Shown piece by piece: positions 44,769-55,645 of a DNA stretch of 64,000 nucleotides. The notes under the pieces were generated by a model that saw only the letters and a list, made by a program, of their open reading frames with translations, was not told the origin of the DNA and did not search any database. Origin of the DNA: Litsea cubeba. Its lineage: Eukaryota > Streptophyta > Magnoliopsida > Laurales > Lauraceae. The first letter of the stretch is position 1. Each line of letters begins with the position of its first letter. Both the position numbers and the translations under genes were made by a program. The stretch lies in NCBI GenBank assembly GCA_012931725.1, contig CM022945.1, positions 101,439,951 through 101,503,950 of the forward strand, in the 5' to 3' direction.

Positions 44769-45449
44769 ATGGCTTCCAAAAATATCATTGCTGACCTTAA
44801 TAAGGGAGATAAGTTAGATGGTAATAACTATGATAAGTGGTACCGGACTATGATTTACTTGTTCGATGAACAAGAGGTCACGTATACCTTGGAATCAATT
44901 AAGACTCGACCCGAATTAGAAAATGATAATGCACCCATGCCCGCATTGAATGATTTTGAGAAATGGGATAAAGATAATCGGACTGCTCGCAACATTATGC
45001 AGAGTAGTATGCATTTTGAATTGGTTCCCACTTATGAAACCTACGGCACGGCTAAGGAGATGTGGGATGCCTTGAAAGGAGAATATGGTGAAATTACCGC
45101 TGGTAAGACCAGTGTAATGACCATGGAATTTGATGCGTATAGGATGGCCCCAGGTGTAAACCTCAGGGACCACCTCCACAAAATGAGTCAAATGATTGCA
45201 GATCTTGCTAGGGCAGGAAATTTACTAACTGAGGACCAAAAGATCATTGCAGTCTTGCGATCTTTACCTGATTCTTGGCGCACAATAAAACAAATTTTGA
45301 CCCACACAGAGGCAGTCAAAACTTTTAAGGATCTGTGTCGCCATCTCGAACTCGAAGCCCAAAGAGTTCAAGTAGAGATCGCTGGACAAGCACTATTTGC
45401 AAAACAGCAGCCTGTATCAGGGTCGGGGACTAAGGGGACCAAAAAGTAA
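44769..45449 (+). pseudogene. Ty1/copia gag
   Basis: Nucleocapsid/capsid precursor of a Ty1/copia retrotransposon, UBN2 family. From the ATG at 44769: MASKNIIADLNKGDKL, NNYDKWYRTMIYLFDEQ, then ALKGEYGEITAGKTSVMTME and KIIAVLRSLPDSWRTIK. It is uninterrupted to GTKGTKK-stop. The zinc knuckle and protease follow in the +1 frame (45397 on, 53-nt overlap), so as written gag and pol are not continuous. The inverted copy at 48826-48146 stops at the same place. Confidence 0.88.
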
Positions 45450-46578
45450 ACGTAAGTTTCAAAATGGGACTTCTCAAAATGGGGTAGACAACCGGAAGAA
45501 GCCTAAACAGGACCAGAGTGCATCCAAGCAAGACCAAAAGAAGCATCGGAAGCATAACAAGCCCAGGGACTTAGCCAAAACCAAATGCTATAAATGTCAG
45601 GAACTTGGCCACATCGTTAAAACTTGCCCCAAACGAAAATCGGTAAACACCCTAACTTTGTCACTCTCTTTGGTTTGCTCCGAAGCACTTTATGTGGATG
45701 AAAGTTCTAATGGATGGATAATTGATTCAGGGGCAACCAAGCACGTGACAAAGGATAGGAGTGGTTTTCGGGAGTTCCAGTCAATAGATGCCGGTTGCAA
45801 CAAGCTCTACATGGGAAATAATTCTTCAGAAGACATATTGGGAATCGGTGATTATTATCTTTCAACGTCTACAGGAAAAACCATGGTGCTCCATGAGACG
45901 CTTTTTGTACCTGGCATGAGACGGAACCTCCTCTCTGTTTGCCGACTCGCGAGGGACGGTTTTGATTTTCGTTTTACTAAAGATAGAGTTTCCATTAGAA
46001 AAAATAGTTCTATTTATGCATGGGGTTTTATTGTAGGAGACTTATATGTTTTGGATTTCAATAATTCAATGGTTGGATTTTCTGATTTATTTATGGTGCA
46101 TGACACAAGTTCCGAATCTATAAAGTGGCATGCTCGATTGGGCCACATAGAAAAAGATCGAATGATCCGATTGGCTAAGGAAGGCATGCTTGGATCTCTC
46201 ACACAAGTACAGTTGCCCACATGTGAATCTTGTATGACAGGCAAAGCAACAAGAAAACCTTTTCCAAAGGCTGAAAGATCCAAAGCCACCCTTGAGATCA
46301 TTCACTCTGACATTTGTGGACCAATGAACGTGGCTAATAGACAAGGAAATCGATATTTTATTACTTTCATTGATGATTTCTCTCGTTATGGTCGTGTGTT
46401 TTTTATTTCCCACAAATATGAGGCAATTGATTTTTTCAAAATTTTTACAAAAGAAGTCCAAAATAAGTTTGACAAAAACATCAAGACCCTTAGGACCGAT
46501 CGAGGTGGAGAATACACTTCGAAGATTTTTAAAAGTTTTTGCAACGAAAATGGAATTATAGCGGAAGAACGAATCTAG
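45397..46578 (+). pseudogene. Copia pol N-terminal part: zinc knuckle, protease, partial integrase
   Basis: In order: CCHC knuckle (CYKCQELGHIVKTC, residues ~64-77 of this frame), aspartic protease with DSGATKHV (~110), GAG-pre-integrase (WHARLGH ... CESCMTGKATRKPF), and the integrase core start (HSDICGPM, TFIDDFSRYG, RTDRGGEYT). The core gives the first two Asp of the DDE triad; the Glu and everything after are lost. The frame ends NGIIAEERI-stop, where integrase sequence is joined at ~46560 to LTR sequence of the opposite orientation. Non-functional as it stands. Confidence 0.87.
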
Positions 46579-47035
46579 CTGCTACAAACGCGATAAGGAC
46601 AGCGTGGGCTTGAATCAGGCAATGATGTGGAGATCTGTGACTGTCTACTAGAGATCAGTCACATATGAGTCACTCTTCAAGATCCAAGGGCAAGGATGGA
46701 CACCCTGGATGCAGAAGATGATGATGGAGAATTAGAGATCTAGTGGAAGGAAGATGAATTCTTCAAAGTTATCCCAAGCTATATTTCTCATGTCTATATA
46801 TAGCCCTTAGGCTAATGGGTGACAAGATCTCTATTCAAATTCGAATTGAGAGATGATTATGATCAATCTCTCTCAATTTGAATTTGAATGTAGATATGAT
46901 AAAGAGATAGAGAGTTGGATAAAACTCAAGCTATCCTTATCCATATCACCATGAGACTCCTTGTGAGGGGTGTATCTTTGTGAGTGGGGTCCATCCACAT
47001 GTAAACACAAGTGGGTCCCATCACAAATGCCAACA
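46561..47035 (-). mobile_element. Copia LTR fragment, inverted
   Basis: Matches the full LTR at 50502-51002 from its GCGGAAG region (with a ~10-bp internal deletion) to the terminal ...GCCAACA (minus strand TGTTGGC). Includes the TATA motif CTATATATAG at 46794-46803. The LTR end that would abut the primer-binding site is missing at the integrase junction. Confidence 0.85.
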
Positions 47036-47265
47036 TCTCCCACTCGCGCCGAACAAGATTCATTCCATTTGATCACTAATTTCCATCATCAAATTCTACA
47101 AAGTAAAAATGGACCTGAAGAGTGAGACCTCCGCTATGCCTATTCACGGAGAGAATGCACACTAAGTCGCCATCTGACTAAAATACACCAAATCACCGAC
47201 ACATCAGTCTGCCCTAGACACTCGCATGACCACACCGGATTGGATGTTGACTCATACCCTAGATA
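47036..47265 (-). mobile_element. Copia 3' internal fragment with polypurine tract
   Basis: On the minus strand CGAGTGGGAGA (47036-47046) precedes the LTR start and is the polypurine tract. The sequence matches 51003-51231 up to ACTCATACCC, then switches at ~47266 to plus-strand reverse transcriptase. Confidence 0.8.
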
Positions 47266-47529
47266 AGCTCTATGCGTAAGAACCATGTATGGATCTTATG
47301 GATCTTCCCAAGGATAGGAAAGCCATTACAAATAAATGGGTTTTGAAAATTAAGCGAAAAGCCGACGGTTCCATTAACAAATTTAAAGCTAGGCTAGTGG
47401 CTAAGGGGTTCACAAAGAAAGAAGGTGTGGATTATGAAGAAACTTTATCCCCTGCGGTGAGATTTTCTTCTGTCCGCATGATCTTATCTATTGTGGCCCA
47501 CATGGATTTAGAATTACACTAGATGGATG
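47266..47529 (+). pseudogene. Copia reverse transcriptase fragment
   Basis: The plus strand encodes PKDRKAITNKWVLKIKRKA, FKARLVAKGFTKKEGVDYEE and the motif MDLELH-stop-MDVK. This corresponds to the start of RVT_2; the Asp-containing block QMDVKTAF is cut by a stop and the breakpoint. At 47530 it is joined head-on to the inverted protease segment. Confidence 0.85.
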
Positions 47530-48826
47530 TTAAGGAAAATCCAAAACATATAAGTCTCCTACAATAAAACCCCATGCATAAATAAAACTATTTTTTCTAA
47601 TGGAAACTCTATCCTTAGTAAAACGAAAATCAAAACCGTCCCTCGCGAGTCGGCAAACAGAGAGGAGGTTCCGTCTCATGCCAGGTACAAAAAGCGTCTC
47701 ATGGAGCACCATGGTTTTTCCTGTAGACGTTGAAAGAAAATAATCACCGATTCCCAATATGTCTTCTGAAGAATTATTTCCCATGTAGAGCTTGTTGCAA
47801 CCGACATCTATTGACTGGAACTCCCGAAAACCACTCCTATCCTTTGTCACGTGCTTGGTTGCCCCTGAATCAATTATCCATCCATTAGAACTTTCATCCA
47901 CATAAAGTGCTTCGGAGCAAACCAAAGAGAGTGACAAAGTTAGGGTGTTTACCGATTTTCGTTTGGGGCAAGTTTTAGTGATGTGGCCAAGTTCCCGACA
48001 TTTATAACATTTGGTTTTGGCTAAGTCTCTTGGCTTGTTACGCTTCTGATGCTTCTTTTGGTCTTGCTTGGGTGCACTCTGGTCCTGTTTAGGCTTCTTC
48101 CGGTTGTCTACCCCATTTTGAGAAGTCCCATTTTGAAACTTACGTTTACTTTTTGGTCCCCTTAGTCCCCGACCCTGATACAGGCTGCTGTTTTGCAAAT
48201 AGTGCTTGTCCAGCGATCTCTACTTGAACTCTTTGGGCTTCGAGTTCGAGATGGCGACACAGATCCTTAAAAGTTTTGACTGCCTCTGTGTGGGTCAAAA
48301 TTTGTTTTATTGTGCGCCAAGAATCAGGTAAAGATCGCAAGACTGCAATGATCTTTTGGTCCTCAGTTAGTAAATTTCCTGCCCTAGCAAGATCTGCAAT
48401 CATTTGACTCATTTTGCGGAGGTGGTCCCTGAGGTTTACACCTGGGGCCATCCTATACGCATCAAATTCCATGGTCATTACACTGGTCTTACCAGCGGTA
48501 ATTTCACCATATTCTCCTTTCAAGGCATCCCACATCTCCTTAGCCGTGCCGTAGGTTTCATAAGTGGGAACCAATTCAAAATGCATACTACTCTGCATAA
48601 TGTTGCGAGCAGTCCGATTATCTTTATCCCATTTCTCAAAATCATTCAATGCGGGCATGGGTGCAGCATCATTTGCTAATTCGGGTCGGGTCTTAATCGA
48701 TTCCAAGGTATACGTGACCTCTTGTTCATCGAATAAGTAAATCATGGTCCGGTACCACTTATCATAGTTATTACCATCTAACTTATCTCCCTTATTAAGG
48801 TCAGCAATGATATTTTTGGAAGCCAT
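47530..48826 (-). pseudogene. Inverted copia gag-protease copy
   Basis: The minus strand carries gag from the ATG at 48826 (MASKNIIADLNKGDKL) to GTKGTKK-stop at 48146. An overlapping +1-frame segment (48198-47530) follows with the knuckle CYKCRELGHITKTC and protease DSGATKHV, ending at LYVLDF. It is almost identical to 44769-46059 on the plus strand, so the two form the arms of a large inverted repeat. Differences are mostly single substitutions (e.g. PELANDAAP against PELENDNAP). Confidence 0.88.
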
Positions 48827-50500
48827 CACTGAAAAAGAAATAAGATAAAAAAATATGATGATCAATGAATGCACAACATTGGCAACTCACACATACGTAT
48901 CGATTGCCCTTTTTGCACTCAAATCATTCCGAGAATTAGGACATTGTAGTGAAAACCCTTCATGCCTAGGGCTAATTCGGGGCAATCAAAAATAATTATC
49001 GTAATTACATGGGTGATTTGATAGCATCATGCAATTTAATACTTTGATGCAATGACAAATACGCATACAGCAAAAGACTATTATTGGATGATTTGAATCC
49101 TTTTAATAGGAAAAAAAGTTTATTATCCCCCGCATCTATTAGGGCCCACAAAGAAATGCTCAACTGGATAAAGCTTGCACCTAAGCCTCCAATTCGGTCT
49201 TATGAAATCAAATCAATCAAGTAAGCCCCCAGGAAAGTGGTGGGTTCACAATGGTCCCGCTTAAAAACCACTTTCCTCGAACATAGACTGTCTCCCTTTA
49301 GTGGGACAAGGCTTTTCTTTGAATCGACTCGATCAAAGATCGCAATTGGTCAACTAGGTGGTCTTTGTCCTATTAAGCAAGAACTCCTAGGGACTGGCCA
49401 TAAAATACTAGAACATGGCCTTAAAGATACATGGGGATGCATTTAATGCATATGCTATGTAAAGTGAAGATACTGAAGACATCATTCAATAATTTAGTGC
49501 TCAAAACATAAGCAGTAATTGGGAATAAGCATAGGCATCATAGTTACTCAATCCATCATTGCCAAATTGATTAATAAATTATTAACATGGAAACAAAAAA
49601 AATTAATCAAGCAATGAACTACTTGGCCTTAATACCATTTAGGCCAGAACCAATTCATGATGACATCTTGCTGTATCCAATATAGTAAATTATATAAATA
49701 ATTTGATATAGGACTGGCAAGTAGGTCCCGGAACTCACATGTTCAACAAGAAGACAAACTGATTTGAAAATTTTGATATGTACAAATGATGGCAAATGGG
49801 CATGTATAATAATAAAAAAAAAAGGTGATTAAATGGTGGCCTACCACCTGATAAAGGATAGATTTTAGCTATGGCTCACAAGGCCACAACCCTTACTAGG
49901 TGGTGCACCCCACCTTTTGATCACTCCATGATACGTAATTACAGAAAGGAGACCACTGTGAAGACCGACACATATGCATGTTGCCCCACAATTGGTCCAT
50001 AGATAGTAATATCATCATGGGTCCATTTATATATCATCACAATTGCCTTATAAGAACAAAATGTTGACCGGCCCAATATGACTGACATGTGTGAATATAC
50101 AACTGAAATTCTACAATCTCAATTTTGCATTGGTAACTAAAACAAAACAATTGGCTGGCTCGCCCGTTCAAAGTCAGGTAGTGGGCCATGTTACTTGGGT
50201 GAAGGCCCATGTTTCCTGGCCCTTTAAAGGGGAGGGCTCAGCGCCAGGCCAACAACTACCTCCCTCTCTTGACTAAGAAATATGCTCACCAACAGGCTCA
50301 CTGAGGTCTATTGATTATAAAAAAAATATTTAATAGCACTCATGATCTATCAATCCTCATGCAATCACACGGTTTACATAGAAAAAATCATCCAATTTTA
50401 TACACAATCTAATATTATTGCCAAGGTTCCGGGTTACCTGATTCGCAACCAAAATCAATCCAATACCTGCGTGAGCACGCCAATAAATGCTCTGATACCA
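48827..50500 (-). mobile_element. Inverted copia leader and primer-binding site
   Basis: Untranslated leader in reverse, from the gag start to TGGTATCAGAGC (50500-50489 on the minus strand), a perfect initiator tRNA-Met primer-binding site immediately inside the LTR end at 50502. Much of it is mirrored on the plus strand at 41600-43259 and 43684-44768. No coding frame. Confidence 0.85.
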
Positions 50501-50501
50501 A

Positions 50502-51002
50502 TGAAGGAAGTAAATATTGCGGAAGCAAGGATCTATAGGTGTTGGCTGCTACAAACGCGATTAGGACAGTGTCGGCTTGAATCAGGCAATGGTGTGGAGA
50601 TCTGTGACTATCTATAAGAAATCAGTCACATATGAGTCACTCTTCAATATCCAAGGGCAAGGATGGACACCCTGGATGCAGAAGATGATTATGGAGAATT
50701 GGAGATCTAGTGGAAGGAAGACGAATTCTTCAAAGTTATTTCAAGCTATATCTCTCATGTCTATATATAGCCCTTAGGCTAATGGGTGATGAGATCTCTA
50801 TTCAAATTCGAATTGAGAGATGATTATGATCAATCTCTCTCAATTTGAATTTGAATGTAGATATGATAAAGAGATAGAGAGTTGGATAAAACTCAAGCTA
50901 TCCTTATCCATTTCACCATGAGACTCCTTGTGAGGGGTGTATCTTTGTGAGTGGGGTCCATCCACATGTAAACACAAGTGGGTCCCATCACAAATGCCAA
51001 CA
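50502..51002 (-). mobile_element. Complete copia LTR, 501 bp
   Basis: On the minus strand it starts TGTTGGCATTTGTGATGG and ends ACTTCCTTCA, with the canonical TG...CA. A polypurine tract (GAGTGGGAGA) precedes it and a primer-binding site follows one base after it, so internal sequence borders it on both sides. CTATATATAG at 50761-50770 is the likely TATA box. No target duplication can be expected in this arrangement. Confidence 0.92.
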
Positions 51003-52274
51003 TCTCCCACTCGCGCCGAACAAGATTCATTCCATTTGATCACCAATTTCCATCATCAAATTCTACAAAGTAAAAATGGACCTGAAGAGTGGGACCTCCA
51101 CTATGCCTATTTACGGAGAGAATGCACACTAAGTCGCCATTTGACTAGAATACACCAACTCACCGACACATCAGTCTGCCCTAGACACTTGCATGACCAC
51201 ACCGGATTGGATGTTGACTCATACCCTTGAGTCGTGTTCAACCCACATACGTGCTTATTCAACTTATCGAGTAAAACCTTTTACAAACATTTCTTTTTAT
51301 AAAATAACATATTTATACATATATAATTTAGAAAATTGTTTGTCTTAAAATTTTCAAAATACTCGATACAGCCCGGGCTGATATGTATCATAAGCACGTA
51401 TAAACTAGAGTGTGATGTCAAGGGGTCTTCCCATGGACTTACGATGGTCAGAATCAACCAAGCAGCTTTCCTAGCATGGCGACTCGTAGGCTCCAATGTT
51501 GTCGTGGCACAACCGCAACTAAAGTAGCATCACCGATCTCATCTTTCCAACGTAGAGGTTGGCATAAGGGCACAAGAGCCTCAAGAATTGGTTCACACAA
51601 TAACCAACTCCAAGCTCAAGAGTCACCTACGGGACTAACACTCGCACAACATACAGGATTTCTAGGGTATTATCCCGTTGCTCGTAGGTAGGTCCTTAAA
51701 CACGTATGTCTGTAGACACGCGTCGCAGTGTGAAAATGCATTAGCTCTATAACGGAGCCCATGCTAACATTGCACCGATTCACTACTGCGCAAGCTGATC
51801 GTCACAAACACAACCACGCTTGGTTTCTAAAACAGGCTATCGGACTTATTAGGGTGTGATTTGTCCGACGACTAATGCTAAGTCTCATTCAGTCTGGTGA
51901 TCCACATCACCCCAATGCACACAAGACTGAGTCGGCGTTCCATACATCTGTACGCACCAATAAGAACCATATTGGCTTAATCAGCATATCATACAAATAC
52001 ATGCATCTCATCCTATCAGTCACTAAGACATCAAGGGCGGTCTTTATCCGTGCGAGTGGATGACCTCACCTGTTTGGTGCCACGTGTGCATCTAATACAC
52101 ACGCTTATTGTGTATGTTGCCAATGTAAAGTATATGCACATGTATGAATGAAAGGAATATAACACGCATATAACCAAAAAAACTTTTATTGAAATAAGTC
52201 CAATGCACTCCCACTGAATAAAAGGATTACATATATTGCATTCCCATACGCCTTACATGAATAGCGAATAGCTC
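51003..52274 (-). mobile_element. Copia 3' untranslated internal region
   Basis: 1.27 kb between the end of the RNase H frame (52275) and the polypurine tract (51013-51003). This is unusually long for a copia element and contains no convincing coding frame on either strand. It may include sequence from another insertion; I could not delimit one. Confidence 0.6.
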
Positions 52275-53611
52275 TCACGCCAAGGGTTTGGTCATCGGGT
52301 CAGCAATCATTTCCAAAGATGGCACATGAGATATTGCTATTTCTTTTGCTTCTATTTGTTCACGGATAAAATGCCACTTTCGTTTGATATGTTTTGACCT
52401 CTGATGAAACTGGGGGTCTTTTGCCAAGCATATGGCAGTTGTACTATCTGTTCTCAATGGAATGGGATCACGAGCAATGGATACTAGTCCCAAATCCAAC
52501 AGAAAACGGCGAATCCATACAGCCTCCATGGCGCTAGTGCGCAAGCAATATATTCGGCCTCAGTGGTCGACATGACCGTACACTCCTGCTTCTTACTGGA
52601 CCATGAAATGGCTCCCCCGCCCAGTAAGAACACATATCCCGATGTGGATTTGCCGTCGTCGGGATCATCCGAAAAAGATGAGTCACTGTATGCTAATAAA
52701 CTCATGCCACCACCGTGATAGCAAAGCATCATATCTTTGGTGCCCTTTAAATATCGGAAGATTCTTTTGACGGCATTCCAATGAGCAATACCCGGGTTAC
52801 TTTGAAATCGACTAACCGACCCAACCGCATAGCAAATATCGGGGCGTGTGCACAACATAGCAAACATTAAACTTCCTACAGCGCTGGCATAGGGTATGGA
52901 AGCCATTCTTTTTGTTTCAGCATCGGTTTGAGGACATTGCATTACACTTAATTTGCAACCCTTATCAAGCGGAGTTTCTACAAGACTAGCACTGGCCATT
53001 CTAAATTTCTCTAGAATTTTCTCAATGTAAGTTGTTTGGGATAAGCCAAGAATGCGTTTTGAACGATTCCGTGTAATTTTAACTCCTAAAATGAACTCAG
53101 CCTCACCCAAATCTTTCATTTCAAAAACAGTTGACAACCAAGCTTTGGTCTCAAGTAAAAAACCAATATCATTACAAGCCAAAAGAATATCATCAATGTA
53201 AAGGGATAGCAATACAAATTTATGTTTAGGTCGCTTAATGTAAACACAATGATCTTCGTAACACATGGGGAAACCATTTGACATGATTGTATTATGGAAC
53301 TTTTTGTACCATTGTCTCGAGGATTGTTTAAGGCCATAGATAGATTTTTGGAGTTTACAAACTTTATCCTCATGGCCTTTTTCCACATATCCTATTGGTT
53401 GTTTCATGTATATTTCCTCCTCAAGATCATCGTTTAAAAAAGCGGTCTTAACATCCATCTGGTGTAATTCTAAATCCATGTAGGCCACAATAGATAAGAT
53501 CATGCGGACAGAAGAAAATCTCACCACAGGAGAGAAAGTTTCTTCATAATCCACACCTTCTTTCTGTGTGAACCCCTTAGCCACAAGCCTAGCTTTAAAT
53601 TTGTCAATGGA
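52275..53611 (-). pseudogene. Copia reverse transcriptase-RNase H
   Basis: From ~53611 down: LVAKGFTQKEGVDYEE, QMDVKTAFLNDDL (first catalytic Asp), KSIYGLKQSSRQWY, LYIDDILLA (catalytic YIDD, where YVDD is commoner), then RNase H: YSDSSFSDDPDDGKSTSGY, MSTTEAEYIA and, after a frameshift in GCGCCATGG near 52528, MEAVWIRRFL, RTDSTTAICLAKDPQFHQR, ADPMTKPLA-stop. The N-terminal end of RVT_2 is missing, and element sequence stops at ~53611 where unrelated DNA begins. Catalytic residues visible are intact, but frameshift and truncation make it a pseudogene. Confidence 0.9.
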
Positions 53612-53649
53612 GCGTTTTGGAAATTATCTTTTGCTGCTGTTGTGTGTGT

Positions 53650-54755
53650 GAGGATTTTACTAAAAGAATCACCTTAAATGCAGACCACACCAAAAGGTCC
53701 TCTTAGTTTCCCTCGCACAGAAGTGATCCAGGGGAGTGTCGATATCTACACTCCGCCGGGTCCTTTAAAACGCAAAAAATCTTAGTTTCCCTCTTATCTT
53801 ACTCCTCTCTCTACAAACCCAATGTAGTTTGTAAGTAAAACTAGGCTATTTTCTTTTACATTTTTCTTAATGAAACTAATTGCAGATTATGGTAACAATG
53901 CGGTTCATGATAGTGGCATTTAAAGTGTAGAATATACGGTACAACTCAAATGGCAAGTTATGAAACTCTCATTACAATGGAGTGCTACAAATCGATTGTT
54001 TCTCGTATGTAATAAACACATTTTGTTGGGACACTAGATGCTTATCTCAAGTTGTAGGGAGTTGCAGAGTGTCGCATCCCAATTTAAATGTTCACTTTTA
54101 GCATATCCTAGCCAGAGATGGAATGATGAGAGGGACACTTGAGGTCTACTATTCCTCAGTGATTCTTATCTTTTTATTTTTGTTCTTTTATTAAAATTTC
54201 ATAATTCACTCAAAGTTAAGCATTTCAAATGGATTCGCTGCACAATACTTCTCCAAAAAGAAAACTAGGTGCAAGGGAATCTTTAATTCAAAGCGCAAGA
54301 ATATTCAATTATAAGTATGGCTCCGTGGAAGAAAAAAATTGCACAAAAATCCAACTCAAGTACAAGCTTTCTCGGGTGGGTGAATTGATGAGATAGACAT
54401 TCAAATTCAATTTCCTTCATCACACAAAAAAAAAAAAAAGAAAAAAGAAAAAAAAAAGAATACATGATATGAAAAAGAAAAACTAAAAAAAAGGAGAAGA
54501 ATAGAAACTAGCCTAGTTTGACTAACAAAGCTCATTGGATTTGAGGAATAGAGGAGGAGGAAGATAAAGAGGGGAAACTAAGGTTTTTCGTGTTTTAAAA
54601 GACCCAGTAGAGGGTCAATAACGGCTCTCCCCATGCAGATCTGACTTCACACACACACACACACAAAAAAAAAAAAAAAAACGTGCAAGGAAAACTAAAA
54701 AGGCATTTTTGGTGTAGTCTACATCTAAAGTGATTTTTTCTAGTAAAGTTCTCTC
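53650..54755. mobile_element. Foldback element with long TIRs
   Basis: About 200 bp at each end are inverted relatives. The left reads GAGGATTTTACTAAAAG, ACCACACCAAAAGG, TCTTAGTTTCCCTC, AACTAGGCTATTTTCT; the right complement reads GAGAGAACTTTACTAG, ACTACACCAAAAATGC, CCTTAGTTTCCCCTC, AACTAGGCTAGTTTCT. The GAGGATTTTAC start resembles the ends of the elements at 9340 and 29505. No clear 9-bp duplication was found. The centre is A/T-rich and non-coding. Confidence 0.6.
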
Positions 54756-54803
54756 TTGATTTACCGGACAGTCTTTTTTGTTGACAGATGACTGCTAACT
54801 CAT

Positions 54804-54925
54804 GTGGAAAAAGAGTGGACACACACCGAGAGAAAAGCCCGCATACGTGAAAAGAGACGGTCTTGTGGAAAAAGAGCGGACACACATGGAGAGAAAAGCC
54901 CGCATATGTGAAAAGAGACGGTCTT
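54804..54925. repeat. 61-bp tandem duplication
   Basis: Units 54804-54864 and 54865-54925, each starting GTGGAAAAAGAG and containing GAGAGAAAAGCCCGCATA, with three or four substitutions between them. Confidence 0.93.
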
Positions 54926-54999
54926 TTATGGTGTGAAACTTTTTCATTTTTTAACTTGATTGGCCTAATGGTCAGGAGAAGGAAGTTTAAACCACAGGA

Positions 55000-55645
55000 T
55001 CGATCAGGCTATGGCCTGTGGGGGCGGGTATTGCTGTGATTCCCTGTGTTGCTATCCTTGTGTGCCTACTATATGGTACTTGATGAGTCAGGCCCAATTG
55101 ACCCAATACTGGATGATGGGTCAGGCCAAGTGACCCAGTCCGTGAGAAGTCCAGGTCCAAATCCATCCCCTGAAGCTCAGGTCCAAGCCCACGAAGTGAC
55201 CAAGTCAAGACAACCGCGTCGTTTCGGAAGCAGTTCCGCTCATACCAGGTCCTGCGGAGAAATATCTCACCTACCTCGTCCAGCGCGAGGGCAGTTCCTC
55301 ACCTGCTTCGTCCAGCGGGAGGGCAGTTCGAGGGTTCCAAGGGCGAACGTTGCAGAGGAGCATCACCGTCTGTTAGGGTAGACTATAAATCAAGAGCCCC
55401 ACCAGCACTTGGGGGCAACGAAGATCTTCCCATTCATCTCGACTCTTGTATTCCTCTAGTTTGTAACCCGAAATCATTGAGGAAGTAAAACACCACAGGC
55501 AATCTCTGCCTTTCAGCAGTGGACGTAGGTCATTTTGACCGAACCACTATAATCCCTTCTCTCTCTGCTTTAATTATTGCATTTACTGCATTTATTACTT
55601 GACTGGTGGTGTCCGAAACCCTATTTTGGCATCATCAGTGCTTGT
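55000..55645 (+). mobile_element. Possible LTR (Ty3/gypsy-like) fragment
   Basis: Features in order: TATAAAT at 55384-55390, then 200 bp of U5-like sequence with TTGTAACCCGAAATCATTGAGG, AATCTCTGCCTTTCAGCAGTGG and GACTGGTGGTGTCCGAAACC, then TTTGGCATCATCAG. Such ordered phrases are typical of gypsy LTR ends next to a TTGGCGCC primer-binding site, but no primer-binding site follows here. A short GTCCAGCGNGAGGGCAGTTC repeat lies at 55278-55328. Assignment rests on resemblance only. Confidence 0.35.
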
